The position numbers and the translations under genes were made by a program. 64,000 nucleotides of DNA, from positions 1,550,001-1,614,000 of the forward strand of contig NW_026848139.1 of NCBI RefSeq assembly GCF_030411735.1, written 5' to 3'. This DNA comes from Phialemonium atrogriseum. Lineage: Eukaryota; Ascomycota; Sordariomycetes; Cephalothecales; Cephalothecaceae. A model generated the notes under the pieces. It had not been told where the DNA came from, did not search any database, and worked only from the letters and a program-made list of their open reading frames with translations. Below are positions 11,767 to 20,260 of the stretch, one piece after another; the stretch's first letter is position 1, and every line of letters begins with the position of its first letter.

Positions 11767-12658
11767 ATGACTAAGAAATGGGATGAGCACATGGCCATCA
11801 TCATGAGGCTCTACAAGGAGCAAAACATTCCTCTCCACGAAGTCCAGACAATCATGGAGCAGAAGCACAACTTCAAGGCCTCGTGGGTGACCACCCCCTC
11901 GTTTTACAAACTCGCGCAAGTTGAATTACCTCCTGACTCCCATCTCAGCACACGGGCGTACCGCTCTCGCTTCGAAAAATGGGGCATACACAAGTACAAC
12001 TGTCGGCGGAAGGGCTCCTCGGACGGACAAGTCCATGCCCTCCCGGCGGCCCCGCTTGAAGGGGGGGAAAGCACCGCCGCTGTGACGCCGCCGGTAAGCC
12101 CGGGAAACTCTGACCAGCCGGGCACGCGTTCCGGCCCCTCGAACGGCCCCTTCTGCGGCCTGGAGTCGCAGATATATCCAATATCGCCCGTCAGTGTTGA
12201 TGACGATGTTGGCAGGTGAGCCACCAAGTCCACTTTGAGCTCGTCACCAAAATAAAACAAGAAAAGCCCTTCCCCCCTTTTTTTCCCTCCCCGTTACGAG
12301 TGAGTCTGACTTTGCCTTCTCTCCAAAAAGGGGTATGCCAGTTGAGCAGAGCAGAGCCACCAGCCCGGCCGGAACCCTGACGACCATGTCGCAGTGCTAC
12401 CAGGGCGGCGACCAGACGGCCGATTTCAGTCAGCAGGTGCAGCTGCAAGGGTACTACAGCCCCTTTGAGCAGTTCCAGCCGCATTCTTCGGACCCGTACC
12501 ACCAGCAGCAGCAGCAGCAGCAGGTCATCCCGCTGCAGGACAACCCTTACTACTCTACCTCCTTGGCTAACCTAGTCCGTCCCGGCTGCGGGTTGTGGGA
12601 GTCAAACCCCCCGCCTCTGCTCCTGACTTCCAATTCTGGGAGAGTCAAGGCCCCCTAG
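11767..12658 (+). CDS. Clr5-domain protein with glutamine tract
   Basis: Exons 11767-11882, 11949-12215 and 12331-12658 give 236 residues. Residues 1-55 match the Clr5 domain of ascomycetes: a start such as MTKKWDEHMAIIMRLYKEQ, then LHEVQTIMEQKHNFKAS, then TRAYRSRFEKWGIHKY after the first splice. The rest is disordered and rich in Pro, Ser and Gln, with seven consecutive Gln from a CAG run. The domain is named after a fission-yeast silencing factor and is common in fungal nuclear proteins and NLR-like proteins. Here it stands alone, which fits a small DNA- or chromatin-associated regulator, but that role is inferred. The first intron (66 nt) is in frame and stop-free, so a longer isoform is possible. 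The third exon rests on splice signals and reading frame only. Confidence 0.75.
12503..12523 (+). repeat. CAG x7 microsatellite (polyglutamine)
   Basis: Seven uninterrupted CAG codons inside the Clr5-domain gene encode seven glutamines. Length variation between strains would be expected. Confidence 0.9.
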
Positions 12659-13193
12659 GGCTGGTTGTGAGTTCCTTGAGTCAGTCTACGTTCCTGTGTT
12701 TTGGATGAGACTTGGTGTCCCGTGGGCAGGAATAACGTTGAGCCCCTCCTCTCCTGCCCTGATCCCCCTCTCACCCTTACCCCTGACATCTTTGAAGGGT
12801 ATGGGTCCATATGCGTAAATCGGGGGCGCCAAGGGATGGTTTAAACCAGCTGGGTTCATCTTTCATGAAGTAGGAGAAAAGTGCATCGCACGAATTCGTT
12901 GTGGAATCTTGGATTTTGAGTTTGAAACAGGGGTCTCTCTTCCAAGCTGCTCTTTCAGGTCAGCCAGCCCTTCCTTCACACGTCATAGAGCTTGCCTCTC
13001 TCCATGGGCAATAGTAGCAACGAAATTAAGTCTTCCCCTGGCATAGTTGTCTCGTGGCTTGCTGCGTGATTTCTTATCATACAAAAACATAGACAACAGA
13101 ACAGCGGCCCGGCTGCCCACGCCTAGGAAAAATTTAACGCGTGTCCAGCTTCCAGCCCCTGCCGGGTTTTTTAGTCCTTAAACGTCCTGGGTG
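12659..13193. other. Convergent 3' intergenic region
   Basis: 535 bases between two genes that point toward each other. It probably holds both 3' untranslated regions. No open frame or structure of note. Confidence 0.5.
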
Positions 13194-14768
13194 CTATACT
13201 TTGTAGAAGCAGAACGCCACGTAGAAGCTCGCAGCCTCCATCTCCTCAGGGGTGACTAGAAGCGGACCGCCGCCCCTCTCTCTGACCCCCATGCGCTCAC
13301 TCAGGGGCCCCAATTCCGGATCGTCCTTCTCCGTCTCCCAAACGCTTGAGAAGGACTTGTGGTACTGCAGCTCCAGGTTGTAGTCCTCGGCCAGGGCTCT
13401 GAAGGCTTCCCAAGGCACCACGTACTCGGGCACCTCCTCGACTGCCTCGTGGAGGAAGAAGTTGTACTTCCACCCAAACGGCGGCCGGAAGATGCCGTCA
13501 TCGGGAGTCTTCCCCGGGAACCTGACTCGGTAGATATCGTTGCCCCACTCTGCTGTCGCCTCGGCCTTCCCCTCTTCGACCTCGCCGTCCTCGACCGGTT
13601 CCTCCTTGTCCCCCCGGGCCTCGCGGCTCTTCCGCTGCTCCTCGGCCCGCTTGTTGAACTCCTCGACCTTGCTGCTGATGACGTCCGAGTTCGGGATGCA
13701 GCCGATGAAGCGGCCACCCTTCTTGAGCGCGCACGCCACGTTCTTGAGCATCTGCCTCGCCTTCTCCTCGCTCTCGAACGCGTAGTGCATGCAGAACATC
13801 ATGCTGACGACGTCGAAGCCGCGGCTGCTGCTCAGAGTCGACGAGGCGAAGCCGACCTGCCGCACGATCTCCACGTCCCCGACCGAGCCGGCGTAGCAGT
13901 CCTTGACGTGGAATTGGGCCTCGAACAGCGGCGGGGCCGGCCGCCTGTTGTACCCGCCCCTGCCACCACGCCCGCCGCCCCTACCGCGGCTGTACATCTG
14001 CCGGTACCGCTCCCTCGCCTGCTCGATGGACACCTCGGCCGTGTCCAGGCCGACGTACAGCTGGACGGGCTGGGTGCTCTGCTGCCACTTGCCCAGGTCG
14101 CCGCCCTTGCCGCAGCCAATGTCGAGCACGCACAGCTGGCCGTCCGGGCTGATGACGCCGCGCTCCATGGCGCCGGGCACGTGGTCCTCGGCGGGCGCGA
14201 ACTTCTGGATGACGCAGCTCTTGACCCAGTTGTTGAAGCTCCTCAGGCCGCGGATGCGGCTGTCCGTCTTGCGCCAGTCGCGGCCGCGCTCGGGGACCGC
14301 GTTGTAGTGCGCCCGCACCACGTCGTTGATCGCCGCCCGCCCCGCGTCCGGCGTCGTCCCCGAGGACGAGGCGACGCGTGCCTCCTGCTCCGCCGCCCGC
14401 TCTCGCTCCAGCGCCCGCTGACGGATCTGCTCGCGCTCCGCCTCGCTGATGCGCGCCCGCTGCCCCGGCCGCTTCAGCTTGCGCGGCGCGCCGGCGCCGT
14501 CTGACCCGGCGCTGGCGCCCGGGGAGGGGGAGCGTGCGCGCTTCTTGGCTGGCTGGAGCTTCTTCGCATCGAAGGGCTGTGGGAGGTCGTCATTGGCGTT
14601 GTCGTATTCGTTGTTGGGCCGGCCGGGTCGTGGGTTCGTGGAGGAGGACGGTGTGGTTTTTTTTGTAGGTGAGGCCGAACGTTTTCTTTGGGCGGGCTCG
14701 AGCTTGCGGGCGTCGAAGGTTCGAGGTTGATCATCAGCCTCACCTTCCGTCACGCGGTTGCCCGGCAT
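13194..14768 (-). CDS. ABD1: mRNA cap guanine-N7 methyltransferase
   Basis: A single exon encodes 524 residues, starting at MPGNRVTEGEADDQ, the first ATG of the frame and in good context. The catalytic domain shows the SAM motif VLDIGCGKGGDLGKW at about 213-228, then GLDTAEVSIEQARERY, and FDVVSMMFCMHYAFESEEKA at about 316-335, all typical of Abd1/RNMT. It transfers a methyl group from SAM to N7 of the cap guanine in the nucleus. The N-terminal 150 residues are disordered and basic, with a duplicated motif (FDARKLEPA at 18-26 and FDAKKLQPA at 66-74), each followed by basic residues and Ser-Pro. A Gly-Arg-rich loop (about 256-272) interrupts the catalytic fold. The yeast enzyme is 436 residues; the excess lies in these regions. 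GC content is high, so long open frames on the opposite strand are shadows. Confidence 0.94.
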   Translation of the reverse strand: MPGNRVTEGEADDQPRTFDARKLEPAQRKRSASPTKKTTPSSSTNPRPGRPNNEYDNANDDLPQPFDAKKLQPAKKRARSPSPGASAGSDGAGAPRKLKRPGQRARISEAEREQIRQRALERERAAEQEARVASSSGTTPDAGRAAINDVVRAHYNAVPERGRDWRKTDSRIRGLRSFNNWVKSCVIQKFAPAEDHVPGAMERGVISPDGQLCVLDIGCGKGGDLGKWQQSTQPVQLYVGLDTAEVSIEQARERYRQMYSRGRGGGRGGRGGYNRRPAPPLFEAQFHVKDCYAGSVGDVEIVRQVGFASSTLSSSRGFDVVSMMFCMHYAFESEEKARQMLKNVACALKKGGRFIGCIPNSDVISSKVEEFNKRAEEQRKSREARGDKEEPVEDGEVEEGKAEATAEWGNDIYRVRFPGKTPDDGIFRPPFGWKYNFFLHEAVEEVPEYVVPWEAFRALAEDYNLELQYHKSFSSVWETEKDDPELGPLSERMGVRERGGGPLLVTPEEMEAASFYVAFCFYKV

Positions 14769-15037
14769 TGTCGTACAATGTGAGGGAGGCAGATGGAGAG
14801 TCGAGGAACAAAGGTATGATGACAACCAAGCAAAATTAAAACTAGACTATTGCAATGACTAGGGCTTTGATGTGTGTGTAGGCAGGTTGGTTGTATACAG
14901 TGACCTGATTTGCTTCTGGTGTTGGATGTTTGGAGTTTTTACCAAGACGCTCCTAGCCTTCCAGGTTAACGGCATGTTGCCTAGCACTTGTCCATGCTTG
15001 CTTATTCAGCTCCCCACGGGCCACCATAACTCTAATT

Positions 15038-15397
15038 CTACCCCTGTCCCAATGCGATGATACTACACTTGGGGGTCTCTGCGAGAAACGTCCTGTTATG
15101 AAACTCCCTCTTGGAGATGGGAGTCTCGAGGAAGTTGACGAGGAAGTTGACGAGGAAGTTGACGAGGAAGTTGACGAGGAAGTTGACGAGGAAGTTGACG
15201 AGGAAGTTGACGAGGAAGTTGACGCTTGCCCCGGTTTGAGCCACAACGTTAGCGACAGCATCCAGGTCGATGGGAACGACCTTATCGGAGAGCTGCTGTA
15301 GAGTTTTGGCAGCGCTGATAGTTAATGCTGCACGTTCAGACAGCGTGAGGACCGACAAGGAGAAGTTGGTGTAGATACCTGGCTTACAGACGGCCTA
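15038..15397 (-). pseudogene. Open frame containing the minisatellite; possible gene remnant
   Basis: A minus-strand frame reads GIYTNFSLSVLTLSERAA, then LQQLSDKVVPIDLDAVANVV, then repeated NFLV from the 12-bp minisatellite, and ends SIIALGQG before a stop. The non-repetitive part has a protein-like composition but lacks an ATG, being preceded by an in-frame stop. It could be an internal exon or a decayed gene. I do not recognise the family. Confidence 0.3.
15128..15223. repeat. Minisatellite: 8 perfect copies of GAGGAAGTTGAC
   Basis: Eight tandem perfect 12-bp copies fill 96 bases. The unit is four codons long, so every frame through it stays in register: Glu-Glu-Val-Asp on the plus strand, Asn-Phe-Leu-Val on the minus strand. 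The lack of divergence between copies points to recent expansion. Confidence 0.95.
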
Positions 15398-15411
15398 GGA
15401 CTTGGAGTAGT

Positions 15412-15939
15412 TTACTGCTGAGGAAGGGCAGGCTTAAATCTGCTTGGAAGGGACGGAGAGCTTCCATATTTGGTACTATCCCTTGTTTTAAGCGTGCGAA
15501 CGAAGCTTCGCGACACGCGACTAGTCTGTGGTTGGCAAAGAGGCGCACCCACGTTGTCCATTTGGGCCGCGTCCATCCCGTCAGCGTTCGTCGCCTTGAA
15601 GTTCATTGTAGCGGCTGGCTGCACGATCACCTGATGGTGATAGTCGAAGATGTAGCTTTGCAGCGGAAGTCACAGCAATAATACAGAGGTGGATATCTCC
15701 CGTGGTCCATGTTCCCATGCGAAGCTTCGCGGGCTCCGCATATTGTGGCGCCTGGGACGGATGCTGACAGGAGCCATAGAACCGATCTGGTCAGGCAGTT
15801 GACTATAGCTTCGCACTGCCTCGGCCGCAGCATTGGTGGCATCCAGGCGGCGGCCCACTCCACAGTATTGTAGAACCAGCGTGTATGGCGGGGTTTCTCG
15901 CGAAGCTTCGCAGCGAAGTTTCGCAAGTAACACAGTCAT
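15412..15939 (-). pseudogene. Open frame with one in-frame TGA; possible decayed orphan gene
   Basis: From an ATG at 15939 the minus strand reads MTVLLAKLRCEASRETPPY and stays open for 89 codons to a TGA at 15670-15672. It then continues in the same frame (LPLQSYIFDYHHQVIVQPAA) for a further 85 codons to TAG at 15412. Palindrome copies fall inside it and are translated as AKLRCEAS, SPRSFAWE and SRSFVRT. One stop in an otherwise open frame of about 175 codons suggests recent decay, a missed short intron, or chance. No family is recognised. Confidence 0.3.
15501..15924. repeat. Cluster of GCGAAGCTTCGC palindromes
   Basis: Perfect 12-bp palindromes lie at 15719-15730 and 15900-15911. A 10-bp core (CGAAGCTTCG) lies at 15501-15510, a one-mismatch copy (GCGAAGTTTCGC) at 15913-15924, and a half site near 15807. 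I noticed none elsewhere in the window. The pair at 15900-15924 could form two adjacent hairpins. Confidence 0.85.
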
Positions 15940-16118
15940 GGAGTCGGTAAAGAGGATTCGGGGAAAGGGACCAAGATATGTAGGCCTCGTCGTCTCGTTT
16001 GCCTCGTTCTCGGGCTGCCTCGTCTTGTGGTATTGTTTTGCAACTGCCTACTCCTTCACGAAACTGGTGTTACTCGAAGGATTTGTTCGAACAAAGCTTG
16101 CCTTCGATTACCAGCTAG

Positions 16119-17497
16119 ATGGAGATGGGCGGTCGCGTGCAGGACCCCAGCGGCAAGGATCCCGCGGTTGTGTTGCCGCCAGGCATTTGGTTACCCCCCA
16201 CCTGCACGCAACGGCAGGACGATGACAATTTCAGCCTCGCACAAGCGTCTGTTACTCTCGAACTCGACTCTTCTGCAGGGTCTGAGCTCCGCGTAACAGA
16301 CACCCATTGTGGGAGTTCCCAGACAGGGAGGAGCACGAAGAGATACCCTTGCCACTTTGAGACATACCATCGTAATGGTCTGCACAGTTACTGCGGAGTC
16401 CCCGGACAGCAGAACCACCACGGGGGGTTCGACACTGTTGCTCGGGTGAAGTAAGTGACAAGCAAGGATTGCGACTGGGATGGGATGGGCTGGCGTTTGC
16501 TGTGCTAACATGTTATTCAGGTCTCATCTCCTGGATAGACACAATCCCGAGGTGCAGTGCGATAATTGCGGGCAGTCTCACCCGGACTTGAGGAAGCATG
16601 GGAAGGGCAAGTGCCAGCAGCGCAGCTACTGCCTCATGACTAAGGAGCAGGCGGAAGCCATTCGGAAATTCAGAGTCAGGGAGTCGGCGTCGGACGTCCC
16701 ATGGTATGAGGTCCTGAAGATTCTCATTCCCAAGATGAAGCATGTGTCGACCGATAAGCTTCGTGCTATGTTCCCGGCCGGTATTGTTCCCAACATCAAC
16801 GTGACCCATTAGGGACTTGTCACTGACACCCTCGACAGACTATATTCCACCGAAGATGCGCACCAACTTCTTCGATATGGAGGCAGATTGGACCCCAGTT
16901 TCGAGAACAGCACCCCCGGATTTCCAAACCTTCGGGCCAATACCTCCATCAATTTCTGGGCTTGGGGCTCAGGGTTTGACCTCCCTTCGTGGGACAAACC
17001 TGAGCCCCCTAACCTTCGGGCCTGCCCCTCCACTGATATCTGGGCTTCAGACTCAGGATTGGGTCTCCGGTTTGGGCACAACGCACTGGGGTTCCTTGTC
17101 AGTTGAGCCAAGCCCTTCACCCGCCGCTGGGCTTGGAAACCGGGTAGACGCAAACAATGGTCTAAGCAACGTGGGCGCTTGGGCCGACCGTATGCCTACG
17201 ATGATCATCGACAGCACCCGCCCCTTCGGCCCGGAAGTTGCCGTCGCCGGCAGCCATACAGGCCTGACATATCCAGCGCACGGTACGGATGATGCTTTTC
17301 AACGCCAAGCCGAGCATCAGCAGCTGTGCCACACGGGTTGCCCTCATGGATACATCGGTTTTGCGAAGGAACACTTACGCAACATGGCGAGGGCTATAGA
17401 AAAAGGAGAACTTGCCTTGGATAGGTACAGGCTTGCCGACCTCTTGTCAACTGCCCATCATATGCTGAGCATTGCCGAGGGACAAGCTTCACCTTAG
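16119..17497 (+). CDS. Divergent fungal zinc-finger protein
   Basis: Exons 16119-16450, 16521-16780 and 16839-17497 give 416 residues. Residues 75-145 resemble the fungal cluster that begins with a Cys-Pro-like strand: C78 and C92, then H113 and H118 in VKSHLLDRH, then C124-x2-C127 with H137 and C142 in CDNCGQSHPDLRKHGKGKC. This spacing fits one C2H2-like and one C2HC-like metal site. The second intron was chosen because its donor at 16781 joins MFPA to DYIPPKMRTNFFDMEADW in frame; reading straight on meets a stop. Residues about 210-275 hold a diverged 28-residue repeat. The start is uncertain: an in-frame stop lies directly before this ATG, so either this is the start or an unseen upstream exon is spliced on. 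The function is unknown, probably nuclear. Confidence 0.6.
16928..17095 (+). repeat. Diverged 84-bp tandem repeat inside the zinc-finger gene
   Basis: Two copies, starting at 16928 and 17012 with ACCTTCGGGCC, lie 84 bases apart (28 codons). They encode TFGPIPPSISGLGAQGL and TFGPAPPLISGLQTQDWV. The copies are clearly related but diverged, so the duplication is not recent. Confidence 0.75.
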
Positions 17498-18189
17498 CAG
17501 AAATCAAATCCGCAGGATATCAGCGCCCTCGCAGCTTTCTCATCTGCGGTCATGGAGGAAAGAGGGATGCTAAACAGGTATTTGACTTCAACTTGTGGTG
17601 TTGGCAGCTGTAGGATGCTTATATATAGGTAGGCCCTCAAATCAGATTAGACATGCTTGTGAAAAGGGGTTGACCTTACTTTACCTCGTCTCTCTGAGAT
17701 TGAGATTGCTCTGGTCCCAAATGCTGACACGGGTGGCGCGTTACGTTTCTAAGCTCATTATTTGGAGTACGATACAGCCGAACTCGAATGAAACAAAAGG
17801 AAAATCAAGGGAACATATACGAGGGTGAGGGCGTAGTGTATAGTTGACTAGTTGGCTTAAGTAAGGTAGGTATAGTACATAATGGAAGGCTAGGCTCAGG
17901 TAAGAGTGGGTCCCTCGCTAGGTTGCTAGGCCCCTGCCAGCTGACGCGAGCTTCTTTTGACGCCTTGCAGCCAAACTGTGCTTGGACCAGCTTGGAGCAA
18001 CCACATCGAAATCGAGCTCTGCTCTCCATCTGCATCTGGAGCAAAACAACGAGGACCTATTAACTGCAGCTCTTGCCATCGAAGAATTCCTCAATCTCAT
18101 TTTCGATATAGAAAACGATAACCGTCTTCACTCCCCATCCGACCTCGCCTCCGCTTCGCCCAGCCTCATAATCCTCCATCACCTCAACC
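17498..18189. other. Intergenic: zinc-finger 3' end and RPN7 promoter
   Basis: No gene is recognised in 690 bases. A short TAGGTAGG run near 17628 and an AAGGTAGGTA run near 17863 belong to the dispersed repeat family noted elsewhere. The last 150 bases are C-rich and look like the RPN7 leader. Confidence 0.45.
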
Positions 18190-19797
18190 ATGGGCGCAGA
18201 TCCCCAATACGCGAAATGGCCGCTTCTGCCTCTCTCGCAGCACGTCTTCACCCTGACTAACTCGTACGCCTCCCGCGCATCGCAGCAGATTGCAGTCAAG
18301 GGCCTCCAGGATGCCATCGCCGAGCACAAGATGGCACCTTTCTACCGGTACCTCGCCCATCCGGTGGAAGGCATCCTGAACGCCGTCGGCGAGGGCGGCT
18401 CCACCGCCCCGGGCATCCCCCCCAGCAGGAAGTCGAGCGTAGCCGGTATGATTGCAACCAAGAGCCAGACGGCGAGTGTGAGCCTGCCGTGGGACGAGAG
18501 CCTGTACCAGCAGCTCAAAGAGGACAATGACCGCGAACTGGAAGCGTGCCAGAAGGAAGAGGACGAGGCTGTTGAACAGGCTGGCGATACCGAGGTCATG
18601 GCGGCGAGGGGCAAGAGGGCCGAGTTTTGGGCGAGGGCGGGCGACAAGGTGCGTGGACTGTGTTTTCCTCAATACTAGAGAGAGTGCTGACATCGACCTC
18701 GATCAACAGGAGAAAGCAATTGCCGCCTACGAGGACGTTTTCGAGAAGACTGGTATCCTTGGAACCAAGATCGATCTTGTGCTTGCCATCATCCGGGTGA
18801 GCCTCTTCTACGGCGATAAGGTCCTCGTGAAGAAGCATGTTGAGCGGGCCAAGACGCTTGTCGACAGCGGGGGTGACTGGGACCGCCGCAACAGGCTGAA
18901 GGCCTACGAGGGACTTCACCTCCTCACAGTCCGGAGCTACAACCTGGCAGCTCCCCTCCTTCTCGACAGCCTGTCGACCTTCACCTCCTACGAGCTCTGC
19001 ACCTACAGCAACCTAGTTGTCTACTCGGTCCTCGCCGGTTCCGTCTCTCTCAAGCGCCTCGACTTCAAGAGCAAGGTGGTCGATGCTCCCGAAATCAAGG
19101 CCATCCTTGGCGACGGCGACGACAAGCTCCTCGCTCTCAGCGGTGCCATCTCCGCGGGGCCTGGTGTGGATGCCGACATGCAGGACGCTAGCACGGCCTC
19201 CGCCGCCGCCCGGAAGACGGTCGTCAACCTGACCACGCTGGGCAGCAGCACGGATCAGCCCGAGGCGGAGATGGCGGTCGACTTCAGCCCGCTCGCCCAG
19301 CTGGTGAGCAGCCTGTACAACGGCAGGTACAAGTCCTTCTTCCAGGCCCTCGCGCAGGTCGAGGAGCAGTTCCTCACCCAGGACCGGTACCTGCAGGAGC
19401 ACAAGAACTGGTTCATCCGCGAGATGCGCCTTCGTGCGTACCAGCAACTCCTGCAGAGCTACCGCGTTGTGGGCTTGGAGAGCATGGCGAACGATTTTGG
19501 CGTCACCGTCGACTTCCTGGACCAGTAAGTTTCCCCAGCGTTGCCCGGACCCCGATAGAACACCGCGCGTGTGGCTGACGTATCCCCCCCAACAATAGTG
19601 ACCTTGCAAGATTCATCGCCGCCGGCCGCATCCCCTGCACCATCGACCGTGTCACCGGCAAGGGTGTCATCGAGACCAACCGGCCGGATGACAAGAACAA
19701 GCAATACCAGGACGTCGTGCGCCAGGGTGACCAGCTGATTACAAAGCTCCAGAAGTATGGCCAGGCCGTCAGGTTGAGAGGGAGCGAGAGGGCATAA
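18190..19797 (+). CDS. RPN7: 26S proteasome regulatory subunit Rpn7 (PSMD6)
   Basis: Exons 18190-18648, 18710-19524 and 19599-19797 give 490 residues. The protein starts MGADPQYAKWPLLPLSQHVF. Conserved stretches are EKAIAAYEDVFEKTG, DLVLAIIRVSLFYGD, RNRLKAYEGLHLLTVRSYNL and the PCI end YLQEHKNWFIREMRLRAY with FIAAGRIPCTIDRVTGKGVI. Rpn7 is a PCI-domain scaffold of the proteasome lid, joining lid and base. The protein is longer than yeast Rpn7 (429) or human PSMD6 (389). The excess is two low-complexity insertions, at about residues 61-95 (Gly/Ser/Ala) and about 297-345 (Ala/Thr/Asp). Intron phases and ends are canonical. It converges on the alanine aminotransferase gene. Confidence 0.95.
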
Positions 19798-20260
19798 TTG
19801 CATCTCTTGGGAGCGGGTTTTTCTAGATCCTTTGCCTCGAGATTGCTCTAGAGGGTAGAGTGATGTACTCAGGCTACTCAAGCGGGAAAGTTACTTTCCA
19901 TAATGGCTGGGATCATTGATAAAGGGGGTCAGCCACTGCCAGTCAAACAGCATGATTCTAATACGTGTATGATACCTAGAATAGAAAGGGAAAATTGCAC
20001 CCTGGGGTTTAAGCTTGTCTCGAGATCAAAGTCTTGGGTCGAGTGGGAACGTCATCTTTTCTCCCTTTATATAAAATCTAGTTTGAAACTATCATCCCCA
20101 ACTATACGGATGCCTTGCCGGCTTTCTAAGTTGAAATTCTGGGCTGAAAATCCCGTTGACCATTACCGCCGAATTTTAGTTTCCAAGTAAATTCCGGCAG
20201 GCCTTACATGTGGCAGAAAATGGTCAACCAAAATGGCGGGAACCAGTGACCAGCCACCCA
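19798..20260. other. Convergent 3' region between RPN7 and alanine aminotransferase
   Basis: 463 bases between converging genes. AT-richer than its flanks, with no protein-like frame; likely the two 3' untranslated regions. Confidence 0.5.

Larger units (their letters stand above)
14769..16118. other. Accessory-looking region with repeats and decayed open frames
   Basis: 1.35 kb between the cap methyltransferase and the zinc-finger gene. It holds the 12-bp minisatellite, the palindrome cluster and minus-strand open frames, each listed separately. On the plus strand at 15938-16118 an open frame could encode a hydrophobic segment (GLVVSFASFSGCLVLWY), possibly an upstream exon or chance. Confidence 0.5.

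Noticed and set aside
13359..14504. Open frame of 381 codons on the plus strand, opposite the cap methyltransferase
   Set aside because: It is antisense to a GC-rich, clearly identified gene. Its Leu/Ala/Arg/Val-rich translation is typical of a shadow frame.
16801..16838. 38-nt intron alternative in the zinc-finger gene (donor GTGACC at 16801)
   Set aside because: Very short for a fungal intron, and it puts the next exon in a frame that soon stops. The donor at 16781 gives a 58-nt intron and an intact frame.
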